Positions 30,824 to 38,476 are shown, numbered from the stretch's first letter. The stretch is DNA of 42,000 bases from an uncultured Burkholderiales bacterium (GCA_903906635.1 CAIVLE010000116.1:1-42000); one strand, 5' to 3'. A program made the numbers and translations. Notes: generated by a model not told the origin, from the sequence alone.

Positions 30824-33613
30824 ATGGTTGACATGGAAAACACCTACGCCCCCCCCGCTGCGCAACCCAGCACGCCGCGATTTGCCCCCGCGCATTTCAG
30901 CGTCAACCAACAGACCTATGCGTATGTGGACTTGCCCACGGTGTGTGGCCAGCGCTTGCAGCAGTTGCCCATCGTGTTGCGCTTGTTGTTAGAGAACGCC
31001 ATCCGTCACATGCAAGGCAGCGAGCGCGGGCAAGCGGTGCAAGCCATCTTTGACTGGCTGCACACCGGCACCAGCGAAGCCGAAATTGCGTTTCAGCCCG
31101 GTCGTGTGTTGATGCACGACACCACCAGCACCCCCGCCTTGGTGGACATTGCGGCCATGCGCAACGCGCTGGACGAGGCGGGCGTCGACCCTGCGGTGCT
31201 CAACCCCGGCTTGCCCGTGGATGTGTCCATCGACCACTCGCTGGCGGTGGAAGTGTTTGCCGTGCGCGACGCCGTGACCGTGAACTTGCAGCACGAGATT
31301 CGCCGCAACGGCGAGCGCTACCGTTTTTTGCGTTGGGCCGCGTCGGTGCTGCAAGGGGTGCGCATTCACCCACCGGGCACGGGCATCATGCACACCATCA
31401 ACCTGGAGCAACTCGCCACGGTGGTGACCACCCAAGACAAGCAGGGCAGCCTTTGGGCAGTGCCCGACATGATGATTGGCACCGACAGCCACACGCCCAT
31501 GGTCAACGGCATTGGCGTGTTGGGTTGGGGCGTCGGGGGCTTGGAAGCCCAGACGGTGATGTTTGGCATGCCCACCATGCTGCGCATTCCCGATGTGGTG
31601 GGCGTCAAGTTGGTGGGCCAGTTGCCAGCGGCCGTGCTGGCCACCGACTTGGCCTTGACCGTGACCCAGCGTTTGCGCCAGCTGGGTGTGACCGGCGAGT
31701 TTGTGGAGTTCTATGGTCCCGGCGTGTCCACCCTGAGCGCGGGCGACCGCGCCGTGGTGGCCAACATGGCGCCTGAATATGGCGCCACCACGGGTTTTTT
31801 TGGCATCGACGCCAATACCTTGGCCTACCTCAAAACCACCGGGCGCACCGACGCTGCCATTGACTTGGTGCGGGCCTATGCCCAACACGCAGGCGTGTGG
31901 TTTGACCCACACGCCGAGCCGCGTTACACCCAAACCCTCACCATCAACCTCGGCGCCATTGGCCTGCATGTGGCAGGCCCACGCCGCCCACAAGACCTGT
32001 GGCTGTATTCGCAAACACCCGAGGCCTTGGCCGACGTGACCTTTACGCCTTCAGATCACTCAGACCACACGGGCCACTCAGTTCAGGCCGCCAGTGCAGC
32101 GAGTGCAGACACCCATGGCCGAGCCAACAAACTGCCACGCCATCCGGTGGCCATTGCTGCCATCAGCAGTTGCACCAACACCACCGACCCTGCGTTGTTG
32201 GTGGCCGCAGGCCTGCTGGCGCGCAACGCGCGCGCCTTGGGGCTGCGTGTGCCAGCGTGGGTCAAAACCTCATTGGCACCGGGCTCGCCTGCTGCGGCGT
32301 CTTACCTTGAGCGTGCGGGTTTGCTGGGCGACCTTGACGCGCTGGGTTTTGGCATCGTGGGCTACGGCTGCACCAGCTGCATTGGCAACACCGGCCCGCT
32401 GACGCAGCCTGTGCGCGACGCACAGCGGTCGGGCCAGAGCCAAGGCGTGGCCATTTTGTCGGGCAACCGCAACTTTCCTGGGCGCGTGCATCCCGACCTT
32501 GAGCTGAGCTTCATCATGTCGCCACCCCTCGTCATTGCTTTTGGCTTGTGTGGCGACGCCCAGAAAAACCTGGCCACCGAGCCGCTGCAAACCGCGCCCA
32601 ACGGCCAAGCCGTGTACCTGAAAGACATTTGGCCCACGCACGCAGACATTGCGTCCCACGTGGCCCTGGGCGCCAACCCCCACGACTACGCGCGCGACTT
32701 TGCACGCGCCAGTGCCAACCCCTTGTGGCACGCCCTGCAAGCACCGCACAGCCCGCTGTTTCCGTGGGACGAGCGCTCCACCATCTTGCGCCGCCCGCCG
32801 TTTGCCGCTGTGACCGAAGGCAGCCAACTGGGCCACTACAGCGCCTACCCCTTGCTGGTGGTGGGCGACGACGTGACCACCGACCACATCTCGCCCGCCA
32901 GTGCCATTCCGCCCGACAGCTTGGTGGCCGACTTCTTGGTGGCACGCGGCGACGACCGCCACGACCTGAACGTGTTTGCCTCACGCCGTGGCAACTGGGA
33001 GGTCATGCTGCGCGCGGCCTTCCACAGCAAAACCTTGGTCAACCTGCTGCAGCCGGGCCTGCCCGTGGCGCACACCCTGCACGTGCCCAGTGGCGAGGTC
33101 ATGCCCATCTGGGACGCCGCCCAGCGCTACCGCGACGCCGGTGATGCGGTGGTGCTGGTCGCGGGCGAGCGCTACGGCATGGGCTCGTCACGCGACTGGG
33201 CGGCCAAGGGCCAGCGCCTGTTGGGCATACGCGCCGTGTTGGCGGTGAGCTTTGAGCGCATCCACCGCTCCAACCTGATTGGCATGGGCATCTTGCCGCT
33301 GTGCATGCCCCAAGGCATGAGCCCTCACACCTTGCAGTTGCAGCCGGGTGACCAACTGGAGGTCCACGCCACCCCCGAGTTGCTGCAACCCCGGGGTGCC
33401 ATGGCGGTGTGCGTGCGCCGCGCCGATGGACGCGAAGAAAACTTTCAGGCCACGGCCGCTGTGGAAACGCAGCTGGAAATCAGCTTGCTGCGCGAAGGCG
33501 GGGTCATTCCATCCATCTTGCACAGCACCATCCAAGCGCATGCGGCAAAAAATGTTGAAGAAACAGCGCCACAAACAGCCGCGCCAAAGATGGCCTCGCC
33601 TCGCATGCCATGA
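30824..33613 (+). CDS. acnA: Aconitate hydratase, AcnA/IRP1 type
   Basis: 929 residues with the full aconitase plan. Cluster ligands are Cys450 (ISSCTNTTDP) and Cys516/Cys519 (GYGCTSCIGNTGPL). Substrate loops include PPGTGIMHTINLEQLA, MIGTDSHTPMVNGIGVLGWG and, in the swivelling domain, ERYGMGSSRDWAAKGQRLLG and FERIHRSNLIGMGILPL. It isomerises citrate and isocitrate through cis-aconitate with a 4Fe-4S cluster. A Ser/His/Asp-rich insert at about 408-430 and a C-terminal Ala-rich tail are peculiar. The ATG at 30833 is an alternative start. Its stop overlaps the GntR start (ATGA). Pairing with a Bug gene and a dedicated regulator suggests an inducible tricarboxylate-utilisation enzyme rather than the housekeeping copy. 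Confidence 0.92.
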   Translation: MVDMENTYAPPAAQPSTPRFAPAHFSVNQQTYAYVDLPTVCGQRLQQLPIVLRLLLENAIRHMQGSERGQAVQAIFDWLHTGTSEAEIAFQPGRVLMHDTTSTPALVDIAAMRNALDEAGVDPAVLNPGLPVDVSIDHSLAVEVFAVRDAVTVNLQHEIRRNGERYRFLRWAASVLQGVRIHPPGTGIMHTINLEQLATVVTTQDKQGSLWAVPDMMIGTDSHTPMVNGIGVLGWGVGGLEAQTVMFGMPTMLRIPDVVGVKLVGQLPAAVLATDLALTVTQRLRQLGVTGEFVEFYGPGVSTLSAGDRAVVANMAPEYGATTGFFGIDANTLAYLKTTGRTDAAIDLVRAYAQHAGVWFDPHAEPRYTQTLTINLGAIGLHVAGPRRPQDLWLYSQTPEALADVTFTPSDHSDHTGHSVQAASAASADTHGRANKLPRHPVAIAAISSCTNTTDPALLVAAGLLARNARALGLRVPAWVKTSLAPGSPAAASYLERAGLLGDLDALGFGIVGYGCTSCIGNTGPLTQPVRDAQRSGQSQGVAILSGNRNFPGRVHPDLELSFIMSPPLVIAFGLCGDAQKNLATEPLQTAPNGQAVYLKDIWPTHADIASHVALGANPHDYARDFARASANPLWHALQAPHSPLFPWDERSTILRRPPFAAVTEGSQLGHYSAYPLLVVGDDVTTDHISPASAIPPDSLVADFLVARGDDRHDLNVFASRRGNWEVMLRAAFHSKTLVNLLQPGLPVAHTLHVPSGEVMPIWDAAQRYRDAGDAVVLVAGERYGMGSSRDWAAKGQRLLGIRAVLAVSFERIHRSNLIGMGILPLCMPQGMSPHTLQLQPGDQLEVHATPELLQPRGAMAVCVRRADGREENFQATAAVETQLEISLLREGGVIPSILHSTIQAHAAKNVEETAPQTAAPKMASPRMP

Positions 33614-34506
33614 GCACAGACACCTCCATCGCCGCCCAAGTGCTGGACTACATCCACGCCCAAGGCTTGGCGCCTGGCCGCCACTTGCCCGCACAAGCCA
33701 TGGCCGACCACTTGAAGGTGTCGCGCTCGCCCGTCAACGACGCACTGGCCTGGCTGCAGCGCAAAGGCGTGTTGCGCCACGAAAAAAACCGAGGCTATTT
33801 TTTGGCCAAAGCCGTGGACGTGCACGACCTCAAGTTGGCCAAAGCCCTGGCCCTGAACCGCACCGACGCCGTCAGCACCGCGTACTTTCGGATGGCCGAA
33901 GACCTGCTGCAAGGCAGCTTGCCCAACGCGTGCTCAGAAGCCTTGCTCAAAACCCGTTACGACTTGACCACGGCCCAACTGCAAGCCGTGTTGAGCCGCA
34001 TGGCGCACGAGGGCTGGGCCCATAAAAAACCGGGCTATGGCTGGGAGTTTTCCAGCATGCTGACCACGCCTGACAGCTTGCTGCAGTCGTACCGCTTGCG
34101 CATTGCGCTAGAGCCTGCGGCCTTGCTAGAGCCCGACTTCTACCTCGACCCCCAGGTGCTTCAAAGCTGCCGCGCCGCCGAGTTGCACTTGCTGGCTGGC
34201 GGCATTGAAACCGACACCCCCGACCAACTGCACAACCGGGGTGTGCGCTTTCATGAGTCGTTGGTGGAGGCCTCGGGCAACCCGTTTTTCATCGACACCA
34301 TCAAGCGCCTCAACCGTGTGCGCCGCTTGCTGTCGTACCGCTCCATGCAAGACCGCCAGCGTTACAAAGAGCACTGCCAACAGCACCTGCGCATCTTGGA
34401 CTTGCTGGAAAAAGGCCGCAACGCAGAGGCCAGTGAGGCACTGCGCAAACACCTCACCAGCACGCTGAAAAATCTGCAAAAAATCCAGGGGATTTTGAGG
34501 GCTTAG
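33610..34506 (+). CDS. GntR-family (FCD) regulator with an extra wHTH-like segment
   Basis: 298 residues. An N-terminal winged helix (about 5-70: LPAQAMADHLKVSRSPVNDALAWLQRKGV, ending RGYFLAK) is followed by a second winged-helix-like region at about 90-150 (LKTRYDLTTAQLQAVLSRMA with KKPGYGWEF as wing), then a helical FCD-like effector domain. Typical FCD regulators have one wHTH and about 230 residues. It is translationally coupled to aconitase (4-base overlap) and probably controls that gene and the divergent Bug gene. Its last 40 codons (34369-34488) have an 89% identical copy at 35873. Confidence 0.88.
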   Translation: MSTDTSIAAQVLDYIHAQGLAPGRHLPAQAMADHLKVSRSPVNDALAWLQRKGVLRHEKNRGYFLAKAVDVHDLKLAKALALNRTDAVSTAYFRMAEDLLQGSLPNACSEALLKTRYDLTTAQLQAVLSRMAHEGWAHKKPGYGWEFSSMLTTPDSLLQSYRLRIALEPAALLEPDFYLDPQVLQSCRAAELHLLAGGIETDTPDQLHNRGVRFHESLVEASGNPFFIDTIKRLNRVRRLLSYRSMQDRQRYKEHCQQHLRILDLLEKGRNAEASEALRKHLTSTLKNLQKIQGILRA

Positions 34507-34516
34507 GAGCCCTTTT

Positions 34517-34535
34517 AAAACACAGGAATTAGATT
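34517..34535 (+). repeat. 19-bp near-direct repeat, right copy
   Basis: AAAACACAGGAATTAGATT is the partner of 29714-29732 and lies between the GntR stop and the 26-bp palindrome. Confidence 0.45.
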
Positions 34536-34561
34536 TATTCTCTATTCGCGAATAGAGAATA
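34536..34561. promoter_or_regulatory. Perfect 26-bp palindrome, operator of the wHTH/nucleotidyltransferase module
   Basis: Left half TATTCTCTATTCG (34536-34548) is followed directly by its exact complement (34549-34561). A -10-like TACAAT (34560-34565) overlaps its right end, placing transcription start near 34572, almost at the ATG at 34575, so the mRNA would be nearly leaderless. Autoregulation by the first gene's product is the simplest reading. Confidence 0.75.
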
Positions 34562-34574
34562 CAATGGGCGCATC

Positions 34575-35120
34575 ATGGTTGCTGCCAAATCAAATCCTCA
34601 AATTTCTTTGCGACCCCAAGACGTGGTCGTCTTGCTGCGTTTGTGTCTGGACAAAGAAAAGCCACCAACTTATGCCGTGTTGGCTGAGGATGTGCGTATG
34701 ACAGCATCTGAAGTCCATGCCAGTGTGAACCGATCCATCTTGGCTCAATTGCTTCGGAAAGACACAGATGGAAAACCTCGTGTTTTATTGGCGCAACTCA
34801 AACTCTTCTTGCAACACGGTGTGCGTTATTGCTTTCCAGTCGTGCGTGGAGAAATGACCCGCGGCATGCCCACGGGCCATGCCGCGCCACCGTTGATTGA
34901 CAAGCTGGTGGGAACTAATGAGCCACCTCCTGTGTGGCCCGATAAAAATGGCAAAGTTCGGGGACTGACGTTTCAACCGCTTTACCCCACTGTTCCACAG
35001 GCCGCAGCAAGCAGTCCCAAGCTCTACGAGTTGCTGGTTTTGGTGGACGCCTTGCGCGGCGGCAATGCGCGTGAGCGCGCCATTGCGGTCAAGGAACTCG
35101 ACGCAAAATTGTCGGCATGA
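34575..35120 (+). CDS. Winged-helix-like protein, putative antitoxin or repressor of the NTase module
   Basis: 181 residues; not matched to a named family with confidence. Residues 10-60 (LRPQDVVVLLRLCLDKEKPP, then YAVLAEDVRMTASEVHASVNRSI) read as a MarR-like winged helix. The middle is Pro/Gly rich (PVWPDKNGKVRGLTFQPLYP) and the C-terminus is a short helix (NARERAIAVKELDAKL). No ribosome-binding site is evident. Base composition is clearly lower in GC than the aconitase region. Its stop overlaps the ATG of the nucleotidyltransferase gene (ATGA), and a 26-bp palindrome covers its promoter, both typical of toxin-antitoxin or self-regulated modules. Confidence 0.7.
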   Translation: MVAAKSNPQISLRPQDVVVLLRLCLDKEKPPTYAVLAEDVRMTASEVHASVNRSILAQLLRKDTDGKPRVLLAQLKLFLQHGVRYCFPVVRGEMTRGMPTGHAAPPLIDKLVGTNEPPPVWPDKNGKVRGLTFQPLYPTVPQAAASSPKLYELLVLVDALRGGNARERAIAVKELDAKLSA

Positions 35121-35836
35121 TCCATCTCAACCCAAACGATCCCAACGTGGCCATGATTGAGCGCGTGGCCCAGAGGCTCGGCTCGGAGTTGTGCAAAGGC
35201 TTGGTCTTTGTTGGCGGAGCTGCCGCAGGTTTGTTGATCACTGACATGGCGCTTCCAAGTATCCGTCGAACCGACGATGTTGATGTTGTGACCACAGCAC
35301 AGGCCTTGGCGGATTACCACCACTTAGAAACCAATTTGAGAGCGCTGGGTTTTGTAGAGGACACACGCCCTGAGGCACCTATTTGTCGCTGGGTGGTAGA
35401 TGGCATTACGGTGGATGTGATGCCCACCAAAGAAGAAATTCTTGGATTTGCCAACCGCTGGTATACCTTGAGTGTGGCTACTGCACAAACTCAAACATTA
35501 CCGAGCGGGATGACCATCAAAGTTATTCGTGCGCCCGAATTTATTGCAACTAAATTAGAGGCGTTTTATGGAAGAGGGAATCATGATTTCCTCTTCAGTC
35601 ATGACATGGGCGACATCATGGGTGTCATCGATGGTCGAGACAGTCTGGTGGCTGAATGTGCGCAAAGTGATCGTCCGCTGAGAGAGTATTTGGCACTTCA
35701 ATTCAAAGCCTTGCTGCGCAACACAGTCTTTCTAGATGCATTGCCTGGCCACTTGCAACCCGATCCAGCGAGCCAAGAGCGGTTACCGCAATTGATGGAG
35801 AAGCTTTATAAGATTTCAGAGTTGCCGGTCGATTGA
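35117..35836 (+). CDS. Nucleotidyltransferase, AbiEii/MenT-like putative toxin
   Basis: 239 residues. The polymerase-beta-type core is visible: G33-G34 (VFVGGAAAGLL), Asp pair in R-T-D53-D-V-D56, third Asp D100 (GITVDVMP), then a helical stretch with ATKLEAFYGRGNHDFLFSHDMGDI (K146, D157, D163, D166), like the KLxA..R..D..D pattern of AbiEii and MenT proteins. Such enzymes act as toxins by nucleotidylating tRNA or proteins. It is coupled to the wHTH gene and has the same lower GC. It could instead be a non-toxic nucleotidyltransferase with a repressor; no phage-defence activity can be inferred directly. Confidence 0.78.
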   Translation: MIHLNPNDPNVAMIERVAQRLGSELCKGLVFVGGAAAGLLITDMALPSIRRTDDVDVVTTAQALADYHHLETNLRALGFVEDTRPEAPICRWVVDGITVDVMPTKEEILGFANRWYTLSVATAQTQTLPSGMTIKVIRAPEFIATKLEAFYGRGNHDFLFSHDMGDIMGVIDGRDSLVAECAQSDRPLREYLALQFKALLRNTVFLDALPGHLQPDPASQERLPQLMEKLYKISELPVD

Positions 35837-35872
35837 TATGCACATTCCCCTGAACGTCTTTCCTGCTGACCC

Positions 35873-35992
35873 GAGCACTGCCAACAGCACCTGCGCATCT
35901 TGGACTTGCTGGAAAAAGGCCGCAATGCCGAGGCCAGTGAAGCCTTGCGCCGGCACCTCACCCGCACGCTGAACAACCTGCAAAAAATTCAA
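35873..35992 (+). pseudogene. Duplicated 3' fragment of the GntR regulator gene
   Basis: 120 bases align without gaps to 34369-34488 inside the intact GntR gene: 107 of 120 identical, with the first 53 bases identical. It encodes 40 codons (EHCQQHLRILDLLEKGRNAE onward), 37 matching the intact protein; most changes are synonymous, so the fragment came from a related working gene. Similarity starts abruptly at 35873 and no start codon precedes it. The frame continues to a TAG at 36047. The repeat period is 1504 bases and spans the wHTH/nucleotidyltransferase module. Confidence 0.85.
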
Positions 35993-36046
35993 CATAGAGG
36001 TTTTGACCCATGTCTCAGCTCGAATCGACATGTGCTTCTGAGCTGC

Positions 36047-36075
36047 TAGACAGATCATAGATGGATGTATATACT
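36047..36075 (+). promoter_or_regulatory. vapBC promoter
   Basis: -35 TAGACA (36047-36052) and -10 TATACT (36070-36075) are separated by exactly 17 bases, each close to the sigma-70 consensus. Transcription would start near 36082, leaving a leader of about 24 bases with an aagga ribosome-binding site before the vapB ATG. Confidence 0.7.
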
Positions 36076-36089
36076 GAATGTAGATACAT
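36065..36089. promoter_or_regulatory. Imperfect inverted repeat overlapping the vapBC -10, putative VapBC operator
   Basis: Arms ATGTATATAC (36065-36074) and GTAGATACAT (36080-36089) match at 9 of 10 positions around the spacer tgaat. The site covers the -10 element and the expected transcription start, as expected for VapB autorepression. Confidence 0.7.
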
Positions 36090-36105
36090 TGTGCAAGGAC
36101 TCGTC

Positions 36106-36336
36106 ATGACCTACGCCCGCATTTTTCAGTCTGGCAATAGCCAGGCCGTGCGTTTGCCCAAAGAGTTTCGGTTTGAGCAAGACCGCGTCGAGATCTTTCG
36201 GCAAGGCAACGACATCGTGCTGCGCCAAGTGCCCGCCAACGCTGCTGCTGTGTTTGACTTGCTGGGTAGCTTGCCCGCTGACTTCATGGCCGACGGCCGC
36301 CAAGACACCCCGCCCCAAGAGCGCGAGGAGCTCTGA
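36106..36336 (+). CDS. vapB: VapB antitoxin, AbrB/SpoVT type
   Basis: 76 residues from the ATG at 36106, which has caaggac just upstream; the longer frame from 36061 would run through the operator. The swapped-hairpin DNA-binding domain is MTYARIFQSGNSQAVRLPKEF with DRVEIFRQGNDIVLRQV, typical of VapB. The C-terminal 25 residues (LGSLPADFMADGRQDTPPQE) would wrap and inhibit VapC. The stop is 2 bases from the vapC ATG. Confidence 0.92.
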   Translation: MTYARIFQSGNSQAVRLPKEFRFEQDRVEIFRQGNDIVLRQVPANAAAVFDLLGSLPADFMADGRQDTPPQEREEL

Positions 36337-36338
36337 CA

Positions 36339-36755
36339 ATGGCCCGTGCGCCCACCCGCTACCTGCTGGACACCAACATCTGCATCTACATCGCCAAAGG
36401 GCAGCCAGCGGCTGTGCGCCACAGGTTTGAGGCACTGTCGATACAGCAATTGGCCATGTCCACCATCACCGTGGGCGAACTGCGCTTTGGTGCCGAAAAA
36501 AGCCAATCCCGCGAACGCGCTTTGGCCACCATTGCGCAATTGGTGCAGATGATTCAACCCTGCGCCTTGCCCACGGCCGCTGCTGAGCACTATGGCCATG
36601 TCCGCGCCACGCTGTCGCAACAGGGCTTGCCCATTGGCAACAACGATCTCTGGATAGCCGCTCACGCATTGGCAGAGGGGTGGACGCTGGTGACCAACAA
36701 CTTGCGCGAATTCAGCCGCGTGCCTGGGCTGCGGGTGGAAAACTGGGTGGCCTGA
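36339..36755 (+). CDS. vapC: VapC PIN-domain ribonuclease toxin
   Basis: 138 residues. PIN acidic residues are in place: D11 (YLLDTNICIYI), E47 (TVGELRFGAEKS) and D103 (GNNDLWIAAHAL), followed by LVTNNLREFSRVPGL. VapC proteins cut tRNA or rRNA when freed from VapB. The gene is complete, with no lesion. Its stop and the stop of the convergent Bug gene lie together in the perfect palindrome TGAGTACTCA (36753-36762). Confidence 0.93.
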   Translation: MARAPTRYLLDTNICIYIAKGQPAAVRHRFEALSIQQLAMSTITVGELRFGAEKSQSRERALATIAQLVQMIQPCALPTAAAEHYGHVRATLSQQGLPIGNNDLWIAAHALAEGWTLVTNNLREFSRVPGLRVENWVA

Positions 36756-36759
36756 GTAC

Positions 36760-37737
36760 TCAATCCACCGTCACTTGCCCATCCTTCACCACTTTGGCCA
36801 TCGTTGTCATTTCCTGTTTGAGCCACTGGCCAAACTGATCGGGGCTCATGGCCAGGGCTTCTGCGCCCAGGGTGGTCAAGCGTTCTTTGATCTCGGGCAT
36901 TGCCACGATGCGTTGCACCTCGGCGTGGAGTTTGTCCACCACGGGTTTGGGCGTGCCAGCGGGGGCCAGCAGGCCTTGCCAACTGCCGGTTAAAAAGCCC
37001 GGCAAGGTTTCAGCCACTGCGGGTGTGTCGGGCACTTGGGCGTTGCGCTTGGCGCTGCTGACGGCCAACAGTTTGAGCTTGCCCGATTTGACATGGGGGT
37101 AGGTGGCCACCATGCCATTGAAGGTCACGTCCACTTGGCCACCCACCAAATCGGTCATGGCCTGTGCGCCGCCTTTGTAGGGCACATAGCTCCATGCCAT
37201 GCCCGTGCGCTGCGCAAACATCACGCCTGCCAAGTGCGTGGCGCTGCCCATGCCAGCGGCTGCTGCAAAGTTGACCTTGCCGTTTTGTGCTTTGGCATAG
37301 GCCACCAACTCGGCCACGTTGTTCACGGGCAACTTGCTAGGCACCACCAGCAGGTGGGGCGAGTAAGCCACCATGGTGATGGGCGCAAAGTCTGTCGGCA
37401 CCTGAAAAGGCAGCTTGTACAGCGAGGGGCTGATGGCCAAGTTGCCCACATCCATCAACGCCAGTGTGTAGCCATCGGGGGCCGACTTGGCCAGGGCATC
37501 GGCGCCCACATTGCCGCTGGAGCCTGCGCGGTTTTCCACCACCACGGCTTGGCCCCAGGCGTCGGTCATCTTTTGGCCGATCAAACGCGCCAACACATCC
37601 GACGTGCCGCCGGCAGGGAAGGGCACGATGATTTTGATGGGCTTGCTCGGATAGCTTGCGGCTGAGGTTTGCGCGTGGGCCAGTGGCAACAAGCTGCATG
37701 CACCGAGGGCCACGGCCCACACCATGTGTTTGAACAT
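36760..37737 (-). CDS. Bug-family solute-binding protein between VapBC and MqsRA
   Basis: 325 residues from the ATG at 37737, with aagga upstream. Signal peptide FKHMVWAVALGACSLLPLAH, cleavage after AQ, then SYPSKPIKIIVPFPAGGTSDVLARLIGQKM. It has the high-GC composition of the catabolic genes, unlike the toxin-antitoxin genes on either side. It is downstream of mqsA on the same strand (38-base gap) and has no catabolic neighbour, so its ligand cannot be guessed. Confidence 0.9.
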   Translation of the reverse strand: MFKHMVWAVALGACSLLPLAHAQTSAASYPSKPIKIIVPFPAGGTSDVLARLIGQKMTDAWGQAVVVENRAGSSGNVGADALAKSAPDGYTLALMDVGNLAISPSLYKLPFQVPTDFAPITMVAYSPHLLVVPSKLPVNNVAELVAYAKAQNGKVNFAAAAGMGSATHLAGVMFAQRTGMAWSYVPYKGGAQAMTDLVGGQVDVTFNGMVATYPHVKSGKLKLLAVSSAKRNAQVPDTPAVAETLPGFLTGSWQGLLAPAGTPKPVVDKLHAEVQRIVAMPEIKERLTTLGAEALAMSPDQFGQWLKQEMTTMAKVVKDGQVTVD

Positions 37738-37775
37738 ACGGGGAATTCCTTGAAGAAGAATGCGAGTTGCCTGCA

Positions 37776-38183
37776 TCAGGCGGAGCGCACTTCGTTGAGC
37801 AGGTCAGGGTGCCTATCGAGTAACTTGAAAAGTTTGACCAGTGCCAGCGGAGGCTTGGTTTTTCCGTTCTCGTAGCGAGAGAACGCGTTCACACCGCCCC
37901 CGAAAATCTCTGCGGCTTCACGCTGACCAAGATCAAGCTTTTTGCGCACGTTGGAAATGAAACCTGGGTCAACGATGGCTGCATTGACCTGTTTGTTGAA
38001 CGCTTGCATCTCACGCATGACGCGCTCTGTTTCTGCCACGTCGGTGATGGACTCATCACAGGCAGGACAAAAATCGCCGGTCACTGCGGGAATCGTGGTC
38101 GTTTCGCCTTTGTAGGTGTAGGGCACATCACGTGTGTCATGGATCAATTTCGCCGCACCACAGACTGGACATTTCATTGTCAT
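37776..38183 (-). CDS. mqsA: MqsA antitoxin and repressor
   Basis: 135 residues. The N-terminal zinc domain has C5-P-V-C8 and C39-P-A-C42, followed by the linker DESITDVAETERVMREMQAF shared with E. coli MqsA. The C-terminal HTH domain has LDLGQREAAEIFGGGVNAFS and RYENGKTKPP, the conserved recognition helix. The ATG overlaps the mqsR stop (ATGA). Toxin before antitoxin is the usual order for this family. Composition is lower in GC than flanking genes. Confidence 0.93.
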   Translation of the reverse strand: MTMKCPVCGAAKLIHDTRDVPYTYKGETTTIPAVTGDFCPACDESITDVAETERVMREMQAFNKQVNAAIVDPGFISNVRKKLDLGQREAAEIFGGGVNAFSRYENGKTKPPLALVKLFKLLDRHPDLLNEVRSA

Positions 38184-38476
38184 AACTCCTTGAAAGAAAC
38201 AACCAACACGTCATCCACGACCGTCAGTTTTAGATAGACGTCTCCTGCCTTTGTGCTTGGGCGGTACACGTCTTGCCATATCGTGTGGTCGGCATGCGTG
38301 GTCATGCTTTTGTAAAAGTCGGTTGGAGTCAGTTCCTTCACAACATCCAACATCTCATGAAACTCAAACCCCAATCCTGTGGCTCCTACCCTTGCCGACT
38401 GCGTTGTGCGAACTTTTCCAACTTCAATGAGTGCTTTCACGATGGATAGTTTGCAGTGCGGGGTTCGCTTTTCCAT
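38180..38476 (-). CDS. mqsR: MqsR mRNA-interferase toxin
   Basis: 98 residues, colinear with E. coli MqsR from MEKRTPH to SFKE. The RelE-fold active-site residues known from E. coli are at the same numbers: K56 (DFYKSMTT), Q68 (TIWQDVY) and Y81 (DVYLKL). The enzyme cuts mRNA, mainly at GCU in E. coli. It is intact and followed by mqsA with a 4-base overlap. A -10-like TAGAAT (38483-38488, minus strand) would start transcription at or next to the ATG. Confidence 0.95.
   Translation of the reverse strand: MEKRTPHCKLSIVKALIEVGKVRTTQSARVGATGLGFEFHEMLDVVKELTPTDFYKSMTTHADHTIWQDVYRPSTKAGDVYLKLTVVDDVLVVSFKEL

Noticed and set aside
30989-32014. A 341-codon open frame antisense to aconitase
   Set aside because: The sense strand encodes a clear aconitase with all cluster ligands; the antisense product is His/Gln/Gly-rich noise.
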